DNA of 33,621 bases from Lachnospiraceae bacterium (GTDB lineage: Bacteria; Bacillota; Clostridia; Lachnospirales; Lachnospiraceae). This document shows positions 25,083-31,445 of this stretch, piece by piece. The stretch is taken from contig JAEEUR010000020.1 in the NCBI GenBank assembly GCA_016290595.1, positions 1 through 33,621 of the forward strand. Reading direction: 5' to 3'. Position 1 is the stretch's first letter. The number at the start of each line of letters is the position of its first letter. Under the pieces are notes generated by a model. That model did no database searches and was not told where the DNA came from. It worked only from the letters and a program-made list of their open reading frames with translations. The position numbers were made by a program, and so were the translations under genes.

Positions 25083-26144
25083 TTATGCCGCACTTGCCTG
25101 TGATTTTTCTTTATGACCGGCCCGTTTCGTCTTTTTCTCTTCTCCGTCTTCTTCGCCGTCGTTCCGGTGCTTTAACTGCTTTATCCAGCGCCGGATCCTT
25201 GCGTTAAGAAGGAGCCGCAGCGCCGCGCCGACGATCACGCCCAGCCGGATCCTTCCGCCGACTTCGGTGTAGATGTTGATCCGCTTTTCGTCATAGACGC
25301 CGTCCAGACGGATATGCTCGCCGTAGAGCGGATAAAAGCGGTAGATCTTGCCGATGATCTGCCCGGTCTTAGCCGGATCGCCCAGCCCCAGTTCGCCCTC
25401 CACCTGGAAGCGCGTCGGCAGCAGGTGTTTTCCGAGCCGCAGCAGCTGCTTTTCGATCAGATAGACCGCGTCCTGATTCTTTTCATCGTCCCAGAAGTCT
25501 GAGATCTTTTCGATCCATTCGGACGCCGTTTTCAGGAAGGATCCCTCTTCGCTCTCCTCCGCCGCTTCGGGCGCCGGTTCCGCGCTTTCCTCCTGCCGCT
25601 TCTTTTCTTTTGCCTTTCCGGCCGCTTCCTTCCGCGCCTTTACGGCATCCAGTTCGGCCTGCTTCTCGGCCGCTTTCTGCTCCAGCTTCTCGAAGAGCGC
25701 GTCGTACCGGTCTTTTTTCTTTTCTTCCTTCGGCGGCTGCTCCTGCTCTTTTTCCGCCGGCGGTTCTTCCGGGGCGGGCGGCGGCGCCGCTTCTTCTTTC
25801 TTTTCAGTCACGGCCGGCTCCGCCGCTTTTCCCTTCGGATCGGAAGCTGACGTATCGGCCTTTTGTTCGCCGTCCGTGACTTTCGTATCGTTTCCGGCTT
25901 CTTCGCCGGTCTTCTTTTCATCGCCCCAGTTGCCCAGGTACATCTTCTTGAACGCGTGGCCGAACACGCAGATCCGCACCCGTATCTGCGTCTGGATCGC
26001 CTCCGCCTTTACGTGGATCAGCTTCAGGAGCCAGGATACGCTGAGCTTCGCTTTCAGCTGTTCATGATAGCGCCCCTTCACGTTATAGCGCAGCGGGACG
26101 AACAGAAGGAGCAGAAGGATCAGCAGAACCAGCCCCAGGATCAC
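25083..26144 (-). CDS. ytfI: DUF2953 domain-containing membrane protein (YtfI-like)
   Basis: This is a membrane-anchored DUF2953 protein, usually the gene before gerW. It has a very hydrophobic N-terminus and then FVPLRYNVKGRY. A low-complexity middle (roughly residues 75-190) is rich in Glu, Lys, Ala and Pro, with KKE and PAPEE runs and coiled-coil character. The C-terminal part has a typical DUF2953 segment (LGDPAKTGQIIGKIYRFYPLYGEHI). The coordinates use the first conventional codon, a GTG with no ribosome binding site. A better reading starts 20 codons upstream at an ATA (26204), see the separate entry; that adds residues such as ILLLILKILGITLL that belong to the family N-terminus as I recall it. 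Function probably in sporulation or germination, inferred from gerW. Confidence 0.85.
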   Translation of the reverse strand: MILGLVLLILLLLLFVPLRYNVKGRYHEQLKAKLSVSWLLKLIHVKAEAIQTQIRVRICVFGHAFKKMYLGNWGDEKKTGEEAGNDTKVTDGEQKADTSASDPKGKAAEPAVTEKKEEAAPPPAPEEPPAEKEQEQPPKEEKKKDRYDALFEKLEQKAAEKQAELDAVKARKEAAGKAKEKKRQEESAEPAPEAAEESEEGSFLKTASEWIEKISDFWDDEKNQDAVYLIEKQLLRLGKHLLPTRFQVEGELGLGDPAKTGQIIGKIYRFYPLYGEHIRLDGVYDEKRINIYTEVGGRIRLGVIVGAALRLLLNARIRRWIKQLKHRNDGEEDGEEKKTKRAGHKEKSQASAA

Positions 26145-26200
26145 GAGCAGCGTGATGCCGAGGATCTTCAGGATCAGCAGAAGAATGGAGAGTACGGTAC

Positions 26201-26548
26201 CTATACGCTCACCTCCCTCCAGTTCACGAGCGGCTGGCCGGCAAAATACGCCTTCAGTTCAGCCGTTCCGGTGGCCTTCAGGCAGTCGTTCGCCATCTTT
26301 TCCACCAGGGCAAAGGCCTCCGCCCGGTTGGCCGCCAGGCCGACCACGGAGAGCTTTTCGCCCTGATAGGCCTTGTTCCGGCTTTCCTTCACGCTCATCA
26401 GGTCCAGCTGGGCCTTCGGGTATCCGGACAGGACGATCAGCCAGTTCTTATCGAATTTGCTCTTTTTGCCCCGCTCCGCGGCACGCAGAAGCCGGGGCGC
26501 CTTCGTCCCCGCCTTTTCTCCCACGTACAGGTCTTTGAGCCACTTCAT
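26201..26548 (-). CDS. Conserved-looking hypothetical protein
   Basis: This protein of 115 residues is not recognised. It is basic and soluble, with no signal or membrane segment. The N-terminus is MKWLKDLYVGEKAGTKA; a central stretch resembles an alpha/beta fold (WLIVLSGYPKAQLDLMSVKE, then GEKLSVVGLAANRAEAFALVEKMANDCL). The ATG follows the pgsA stop by three bases with GAGGAATAAAAG as ribosome site, and the TAG stop overlaps the likely start of the DUF2953 gene, so it is firmly embedded in the operon. Location between pgsA and the ytfI/ytfJ pair suggests a membrane or sporulation connection, no more. Confidence 0.8.
   Translation of the reverse strand: MKWLKDLYVGEKAGTKAPRLLRAAERGKKSKFDKNWLIVLSGYPKAQLDLMSVKESRNKAYQGEKLSVVGLAANRAEAFALVEKMANDCLKATGTAELKAYFAGQPLVNWREVSV
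26202..26216 (-). promoter_or_regulatory. Shine-Dalgarno plus probable ATA start codon of the DUF2953 gene
   Basis: GGAGGT (26216-26211) is spaced six bases from an ATA codon (26204-26202) that overlaps the previous gene's TAG stop as ATAG. The frame then runs without interruption into the DUF2953 protein. No ATG, GTG or TTG lies in that frame between this point and the GTG at 26144, which has no ribosome site. Confidence 0.55.
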
Positions 26549-26551
26549 CTT

Positions 26552-27085
26552 TTATTCCTCTAAAACCGTCGGATTCTTTGCTACGTAATCCGCAAAGGAC
26601 CAAATCGTCAGGATCAGCGCCGCCCACATCAGGATATCGGCGGTCAGCTGCCAGTATTTCCATTCGAACGGGAACAGCAGGAAGGCGACCCACAGCGTCT
26701 GCAGATTCGTTTTCCGCTTTCCCAGATTGCCCGCCGCGATCACCACGCCCTTTTCCACGGCTACCAGCCGGAACCCGCTGATGGCGAATTCCCGGGCCAC
26801 GATCACGATCACGGCCCAGGCCGGGACCGTGCCGCGGGCGATCAGGCAGATCAGGATGGAGCAGATCAGGAGCTTGTCCGCCAGCGGATCCATAAACTTG
26901 CCGAAGTTGGTGATCCAGTTGTTTTTCCGGGCCAGATAGCCGTCCAGGAAATCCGTAAAGGACGCCAGCAGGAACAGCACGCCGGCCGCGTATATCAGGG
27001 CGTTGTCTTTCGCCAGAAGGATCAGGACCACGATCAGCGGGACCATGAGGATCCTGGCTATCGTCAGCTTATTCGGCAGATTCAC
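26552..27085 (-). CDS. pgsA: CDP-diacylglycerol--glycerol-3-phosphate 3-phosphatidyltransferase
   Basis: This 177-residue membrane enzyme makes phosphatidylglycerol phosphate from CDP-diacylglycerol and glycerol 3-phosphate, the committed step to phosphatidylglycerol. The complete CDP-alcohol phosphotransferase motif is present: Asp48-Gly49, Ala52-Arg53, Gly62, Asp66 and Asp70. About five or six membrane segments and a length typical of PgsA support this. The start is GTG, overlapping the end of rimO by 17 bases, with GGGGGA upstream. A MNLPNKLTIAR beginning is characteristic of PgsA in Bacillota. Gene order rimO-pgsA is common in Clostridia. Confidence 0.95.
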   Translation of the reverse strand: MNLPNKLTIARILMVPLIVVLILLAKDNALIYAAGVLFLLASFTDFLDGYLARKNNWITNFGKFMDPLADKLLICSILICLIARGTVPAWAVIVIVAREFAISGFRLVAVEKGVVIAAGNLGKRKTNLQTLWVAFLLFPFEWKYWQLTADILMWAALILTIWSFADYVAKNPTVLEE

Positions 27086-28412
27086 GGATTCTTTCCCCCA
27101 ACAGATCGTATCCCCTGGCGCCGGTCACCCGGACCTCGGCAAAGGAGCCGCTCTCCCATTCCCTTTCGTCTTCGAAGAAGAGGAAGCCGTCCACGTCCGG
27201 CGCATCGCCGGCCGTCCGCGCCACGTATACGTTTTCGTCCGCCACTTTCCCTTCGATCATCACGTTCAGGCGGCGGCCGATCATTTCCCGGCTCTTTTCG
27301 AACGCGATCTGCTGCTGCGCCAGCATCAGCTCCCGGCGGCGCTTCTCCTTGATCCGCTTCGGGATCTGGCCTTTCATGCGGGCCGCCGCGGTGCCTTCCT
27401 CCCGGGAATAGCAGAACACGCCCAGGCGGTCAAAGCGGATCTCCTTCAGGAAACGCAGGTTTTCCGCATGCTCTTCCTCCGTTTCGCCGGGGAAGCCGGT
27501 CAGCAGCGTGGTCCGCAGCACGATATCCGGGATCCTTTCCCGCAGCTGCCGGATCCGCTCGCGCAGTTCGGCCTGCGTGGTCTTCCGGCCCATGCGCGCC
27601 AGTACGCTGTCCGCCGCGTGCTGGATCGGCAGATCCAGATAATGGCAGAGTTTTTCCGAAGAGGCCATGCATTCGATCAGTTCGTCGGTCAGCTCCTCCG
27701 GATAGCCGTACAGAAGGCGGATCCAGCGGATGCCCTCCACCCCCTCCAGGCGGCGGATCAGCTCCGGCAGCTTTTTGCCGCCGTACAGATCCGTCCCGTA
27801 GAGCGTCGTTTCCTGCGCAACCAGGATCAGCTCCTTCACGCCTTTTTCCGCCAGATCCCGGGCCTGCTCCAGCAGGAAATCCATGGGATAGCTGCGGTAA
27901 CGGCCGCGGGCAAAGGGGATCGCGCAGTAGGTGCAGTACTTGTCGCAGCCCTCCGCGATCTTCAGATAGGCGGTATATCCGCCGCCGGTCAGGATCCGGT
28001 CCTTCACCATCGGCAGCACGTCGACGTTTTCGAAATAGGCGGCCGGCGAACCTTCTTCATGAAGCGCTTCCGCCACCGCTTCCGCAATATGCTGATAGGA
28101 AGCCGTCCCCAGAACGGCGTCCAGTTCGGGCAGTTCCTTCAGGATCTCGTCCTTATAGCGCTGCGCCAGGCAGCCGCCGGCCAGCAGCGCGCGGCAGCGG
28201 CCCTCCTTCTTCCAGCAGGCCAGGTCCAGGATCGCGTTGATGCTCTCCTCCTTCGCGTCGCCGATGAAGGAGCAGGTGTTGACGATGATCACCCCCGCCT
28301 GAGCCGGATCGTCCGTAAAACGGTAGCCCGCCTTCTCCAGGAGTCCCAGCATGGCCTCCGAATCCGACAGGTTCTTATCGCAGCCCAGAGACAGGAAATA
28401 GACCGATTCCAT
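27069..28412 (-). CDS. rimO: Ribosomal protein S12 methylthiotransferase RimO
   Basis: This 447-residue radical SAM enzyme adds a methylthio group to an Asp residue of ribosomal protein S12. The N-terminal UPF0004 domain has Cys11, Cys47 and Cys81 for the auxiliary cluster. The radical SAM CxxxCxxC is Cys156, Cys160 and Cys163 in GCDKYCTYCAIP, and a C-terminal TRAM domain follows. The SLGCDKNLSDSE opening separates it from MiaB, which is the alternative. The ATG overlaps the rpoZ stop by one base (TGATG), and the end overlaps the pgsA start, so translation is coupled along the operon. Confidence 0.96.
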   Translation of the reverse strand: MESVYFLSLGCDKNLSDSEAMLGLLEKAGYRFTDDPAQAGVIIVNTCSFIGDAKEESINAILDLACWKKEGRCRALLAGGCLAQRYKDEILKELPELDAVLGTASYQHIAEAVAEALHEEGSPAAYFENVDVLPMVKDRILTGGGYTAYLKIAEGCDKYCTYCAIPFARGRYRSYPMDFLLEQARDLAEKGVKELILVAQETTLYGTDLYGGKKLPELIRRLEGVEGIRWIRLLYGYPEELTDELIECMASSEKLCHYLDLPIQHAADSVLARMGRKTTQAELRERIRQLRERIPDIVLRTTLLTGFPGETEEEHAENLRFLKEIRFDRLGVFCYSREEGTAAARMKGQIPKRIKEKRRRELMLAQQQIAFEKSREMIGRRLNVMIEGKVADENVYVARTAGDAPDVDGFLFFEDEREWESGSFAEVRVTGARGYDLLGERIRESAE

Positions 28413-28852
28413 CAGCCTTCCTCCGGACCTTCCTCTTTCTCATCCTCAAAGAACTTTCCGTCCTCGGGTCCGGCCTCTTCCTCGTCGTCCTCGTCATCGT
28501 CGTCGTCATCCTCCGCCAGGCTGATCCGTCTGCGGGCTTCCTCCTCCGCGGCGCGGGCTTCCGCCTCTTTCGCCAGGCGTTCCGCTTCCTCCGCGCGGCG
28601 CGCGGCATAGCGTTCCTCGAACTCCGCGCGCTCTTCTTCGCTCAAGATGCGGATATCGCCGTTATACAGTTCCTCCACGGCAATGGAGAGCGGCCTGCGG
28701 GAATGATCTTCCAGTTCCATATATCCCTTGTCCACCATCTGACGGGCGCGCTTGGCGGTCCCCATCACGATGGAATAGCGGCTTTTTACGACGGGCTCCT
28801 TGCCCTCTTCGTTGATCTTGTTCATCATTTCAGAAAATGAAGGATGTAACAT
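28412..28852 (-). CDS. rpoZ: RNA polymerase omega subunit with long charged C-terminal tail
   Basis: Residues 1-65 contain the omega core (LHPSFSEMM, then KSRYSIVMGTAKRARQMVDKG, then PLSIAVEELYNG), which folds around the beta-prime C-terminus and aids assembly of RNA polymerase. The 146-residue total is well above the usual 65-90. Residues 70-110 are a highly charged, helix-forming segment rich in Ala, Glu and Arg, and 112-146 are extremely acidic with a run of six Asp. The coding DNA for the acidic part is a near-perfect TCG/TCA-type trinucleotide repeat on the plus strand. AAAGGAGA precedes the ATG. It is 25 bases after gmk, the conserved Bacillota order. Confidence 0.93.
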   Translation of the reverse strand: MLHPSFSEMMNKINEEGKEPVVKSRYSIVMGTAKRARQMVDKGYMELEDHSRRPLSIAVEELYNGDIRILSEEERAEFEERYAARRAEEAERLAKEAEARAAEEEARRRISLAEDDDDDDEDDEEEAGPEDGKFFEDEKEEGPEEG

Positions 28853-28877
28853 CAGGATTCTCCTTTATAAACAACGT

Positions 28878-29555
28878 TCAAACAGGTATTATATCACGGT
28901 TTCCGCGATCTTTCAAGATTTCCGTCAATTCCGCCTGCACGGCTTTCGTCAGCTTAAGCGCCTCTTCCCGGGGGACTCTTGCGCCGCCCTTGCCCTGCGC
29001 CAGCGCGTGGATCTCCGCCGCCGTGGCGTCTACGTCATCGTTGACGACCACGTATCCGTACCGATCCACGATATCGGCTTCGCGGACCGCCTTGATCATG
29101 CGGTTCGTGATCTGCTCTTCGGTCTCTGTTCCGCGCCCGGTGATCCGGCGGACCAGTTCCTTCGCGTCCGGCGGGATGATATACACGGAGACCGCGTCGG
29201 GGCAGAGCCGGCACACGTTCATGGCGCCTTCCACTTCGATGTCCAGGATCACCGTATTGCCCGCGTTCCGCAGCTCCTCCACGTGATCCTTCAGCGTGCC
29301 GTAGGAACGGTTGAAAAAGCGGGCGTATTCCAGAAAGCGTTCCTCCTCCACCCACTGGTCAAAGGTCTCCGGGGCGACGAAAAAGTAATCCTTTCCGTCC
29401 ACCTCTCCCGGCCGCGGCGCACGGGTCGTCGCCGATACGGAAAAAGCGTACTCCGGATGCTCAGACATCAGCTTCTTGATGACCGTTCCCTTCCCCACGC
29501 CGGAGAAGCCGGAAACGACCAGAAGCCCGCCTCTTTTTTTTCTGCGTCTTGCCAT
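28878..29555 (-). CDS. gmk: Guanylate kinase
   Basis: This cytosolic nucleotide kinase converts GMP to GDP with ATP. The P-loop GFSGVGKGT is at residues 16-24, the GMP-binding part includes TTRAPRPGEVDGKDYFF, and the lid helix region is EEERFLEYARFFNRSYGT. At 225 residues it is about 20 longer than the usual 200-207, mainly through a basic MARRRKKRG N-terminus and a short C-terminal extension. It is the first gene of the seven-gene minus-strand operon down to gerW. A good promoter starts about 33 bases before the ATG and shares its -10 region with the promoter for the next gene on the opposite strand. Confidence 0.95.
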   Translation of the reverse strand: MARRRKKRGGLLVVSGFSGVGKGTVIKKLMSEHPEYAFSVSATTRAPRPGEVDGKDYFFVAPETFDQWVEEERFLEYARFFNRSYGTLKDHVEELRNAGNTVILDIEVEGAMNVCRLCPDAVSVYIIPPDAKELVRRITGRGTETEEQITNRMIKAVREADIVDRYGYVVVNDDVDATAAEIHALAQGKGGARVPREEALKLTKAVQAELTEILKDRGNRDIIPV

Positions 29556-29573
29556 GGTTCTTCCCTGCCTTCG

Positions 29574-29602
29574 TTGACATTCAAGAGCGTTATCATTATA
29601 AT
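29574..29602 (+). promoter_or_regulatory. Consensus sigma-A promoter for the small membrane protein
   Basis: TTGACA, 17 bases, TATAAT: a full match to the housekeeping consensus. It fires rightward and overlaps the gmk promoter head-to-head over the -10. Confidence 0.85.
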
Positions 29603-29623
29603 ATTTTTATATACTTTCGTCAA
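29595..29623 (-). promoter_or_regulatory. Near-consensus sigma-A promoter for the gmk operon
   Basis: On the minus strand TTGACG, 17 bases, TATAAT. The -10 hexamers of this and the rightward promoter share four bases. Confidence 0.8.
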
Positions 29624-29639
29624 CGAAAGAGGACACAAA

Positions 29640-29897
29640 ATGAAAAAGTTTCAGAGAATCGGAGCCATCGCCGTCATCATCCTCCTGCTGTCCATGTACG
29701 TCGTCTGCTTTATCGCGGCCGTCAGCGGCTCCGAAAAGCTGCAGCCCCTCTTCCGGGTCACGCTCGGAATGACCGTTGCGCTTCCGGTCCTGCTCTATAT
29801 CTTCATTCTTTTCCTGCGTCTGGGAGAGAAAAACAAGGTGCAGCTGCCGGAAAAAGCGCCGGATGAGGCCCTTCCCGAAGAAACGGACCAGCCGTAA
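29640..29897 (+). CDS. Hypothetical small two-helix membrane protein
   Basis: This protein of 85 residues has two predicted membrane helices (about residues 7-29 and 42-60). A short basic MKKFQR N-terminus precedes them, and an acidic, Pro-rich cytosolic tail follows. The start is the ATG at 29640; AAAGAGG is properly spaced and a consensus promoter lies 40 bases upstream. The open frame extends left of this ATG across gmk, but that part is only antisense to gmk. Not recognised; its transcription is tied to gmk through a shared symmetric promoter region. No function can be stated. Confidence 0.75.
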   Translation: MKKFQRIGAIAVIILLLSMYVVCFIAAVSGSEKLQPLFRVTLGMTVALPVLLYIFILFLRLGEKNKVQLPEKAPDEALPEETDQP

Positions 29898-29908
29898 GCG
29901 CTTTCCGT

Positions 29909-29937
29909 TTTACTTTTTTCCGGATCTGTTGTATAAT
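29909..29937 (+). promoter_or_regulatory. Sigma-A-type promoter for the glycosylation operon
   Basis: TTTACT, 17 bases, TATAAT, with a TG directly before the -10. It lies about 75 bases upstream of the GT2 start codon. Confidence 0.7.
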
Positions 29938-30012
29938 AATTGTTTAGATACCTGCCACTTTCCGGCCCGGCCGGCTGTATTGTGAATATAAGGGCATCAG
30001 GAGATCTTTTTC

Positions 30013-31005
30013 ATGAAGACAGTCGATATCGTCGTCCCCTGCTTCAACGAAGCGGAAGTCGTCGAGACCTTTCTAGCAGAAACCGAACGGATATGCGGGC
30101 AGATCGCCGGCTACCGTTTTTCCTATATCTTCGTCGATGACGGTTCCCGGGACGCCACCCTTCCCCTCCTGCGGAAGATGCAGCAGGAGAACGAACGCGT
30201 CCATTATCTCTCCTTCTCCCGCAACTTCGGGAAGGAGGCCGCCATGTACGCCGGATTAAAACATACGTCCGGGGACTACGTCATCGTCATGGACGCGGAC
30301 CTGCAGCATCCGCCTGCGCTGATCCCGCAGATGGTAAAGGAGCTGGAGGCGGGCCACGACTGCGCAGCCGCCTGCCGCAGCACCCGCGACGGCGAGAAGG
30401 GGCTCCGCAGTCTCTTTTCCAGCTTGTTCTACCGCTTCAGCAATTCCATGTCCGACGTCAAAATGCCGCAGAACGCCGTGGATTTCCGCATGATGACCCG
30501 CCAGATGGTCGACGCGATCCTCTCCCTCTCCGAGGTGGAGCGCTTCTCCAAGGGGATCTTCGTCTGGGTCGGCTTCGATACGGTCTGGATTCCCTACGAA
30601 AACGTGGAACGGACGCTTGGCACCAGCAAGTGGAGCTTTAAGGGGCTGCTGAAATACGCCATCGACGGCATCACCGCCTTCACGGTCAAGCCGCTGAAGC
30701 TGATCCGCAATTTCGGCATCCTGCTCTGCGGGATCTCGCTGATCTACATCCTGGCCACGCTGATCAAGACGCTGATCATGGGGATCGACGTCCCCGGCTA
30801 CGCGTCCCTGCTCTGCATCACGCTGTTTTTGGGCGGCACCATCCAGCTCTCCATCGGCGTCGTGGGCGAATACGTTGCGCATATCTACCTGGAGGCCAAG
30901 GACCGGCCGGTCTACATTCTGAAGGAGACGGATCTGGCCGCTCTGCCGGAAGGCGCCAAAGACGCGGCCTCCGGCGAAGATGCAAAGGAGGCTCCGCGGG
31001 CATGA
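30013..31005 (+). CDS. GT2 family polyprenyl-phosphate glycosyltransferase (CsbB/GtrB-like)
   Basis: This 330-residue membrane-attached enzyme has a GT-A nucleotide-sugar domain: VPCFNEAEVV near the N-terminus, FVDDGSRDAT, and the metal-binding DAD at residues 94-96 in MDADLQHPP. Two membrane helices follow near residues 230-300 (LIRNFGILLCGISLIYILATL, then LLCITLFLGGTIQLSIGVVGEYV). This layout is that of CsbB, GtrB and DPM-like proteins, which load a sugar from a nucleotide donor onto undecaprenyl phosphate on the cytosolic side. AGGAG lies ten bases before the ATG. The stop overlaps the start of the GtrA-type gene by four bases. The sugar is not determinable from sequence. Confidence 0.92.
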   Translation: MKTVDIVVPCFNEAEVVETFLAETERICGQIAGYRFSYIFVDDGSRDATLPLLRKMQQENERVHYLSFSRNFGKEAAMYAGLKHTSGDYVIVMDADLQHPPALIPQMVKELEAGHDCAAACRSTRDGEKGLRSLFSSLFYRFSNSMSDVKMPQNAVDFRMMTRQMVDAILSLSEVERFSKGIFVWVGFDTVWIPYENVERTLGTSKWSFKGLLKYAIDGITAFTVKPLKLIRNFGILLCGISLIYILATLIKTLIMGIDVPGYASLLCITLFLGGTIQLSIGVVGEYVAHIYLEAKDRPVYILKETDLAALPEGAKDAASGEDAKEAPRA

Positions 31006-31445
31006 AAGAAAAACTTGAGGCGCTTTGGAAGAAATACGTCAACCGCGAGACCATCACCTATATCATCTTCGGCGTACTGACCACGCTGGTCAACTGGGCC
31101 ATCTACTACGGACTGCGCGAACTTAACGTGGATTACAAGATCGCCCAGATCGCCGCCTGGATCGGCGCCGTCATCTTCGCGTTCTTTACCAATAAGCACT
31201 TTGTTTTTCAGAGCACCGACTACACGCCCCGCGTGCTGCTGGCGGAGTTCTGGAAATTCATCGCGGCGCGCCTGCTGACCTTCGCGATCGAGACCGCCTT
31301 CCTGCTGCTCACGGTCGACGTACTGCACCAGAACGACCGGATCATGAAGCTGGTCATATCCGTCGTCGTCATCATTCTGAACTACGTATTCAGCAAGCTG
31401 TTTATCTTTAACAGGAAGGAAAAGGAGAAAGCCGATGAAGACTAA
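31002..31445 (+). CDS. GtrA family membrane protein (GtcA-like flippase)
   Basis: This 147-residue protein has four membrane helices and the GtrA family opening RETITYIIFGVLTTLVNWAIYYGL; IGAVIFAFFTNKHFVF is another family segment. GtrA/GtcA proteins are thought to flip polyprenyl-phosphate-linked sugars across the membrane. The ATG overlaps the GT2 stop (ATGA), and its own end overlaps the next start by 11 bases, so all three are coupled. That matches the csbB-gtcA-yfhO functional set. Confidence 0.93.
   Translation: MKEKLEALWKKYVNRETITYIIFGVLTTLVNWAIYYGLRELNVDYKIAQIAAWIGAVIFAFFTNKHFVFQSTDYTPRVLLAEFWKFIAARLLTFAIETAFLLLTVDVLHQNDRIMKLVISVVVIILNYVFSKLFIFNRKEKEKADED

Larger units (their letters stand above)
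29570..29627. repeat. Dyad symmetry spanning the whole divergent promoter region
   Basis: TTCGTTGAC (29570-29578) and GTCAACGAA (29619-29627) are perfect inverted copies. The dyad centre, 29598.5, coincides with the centre of the palindromic ATTATAAT (29595-29602) that forms both -10 elements. Confidence 0.85.

Noticed and set aside
28479-28516. Trinucleotide run taken as a stand-alone repeat array
   Set aside because: It is simply the coding sequence of the Asp/Glu tail of omega; it is described with that gene instead.
27003-28610. 535-codon plus-strand open frame opposite rimO and rpoZ
   Set aside because: It is antisense to clear rimO and rpoZ, ends in a Ser run that mirrors the Asp/Glu repeat, and has no ribosome site or domain.
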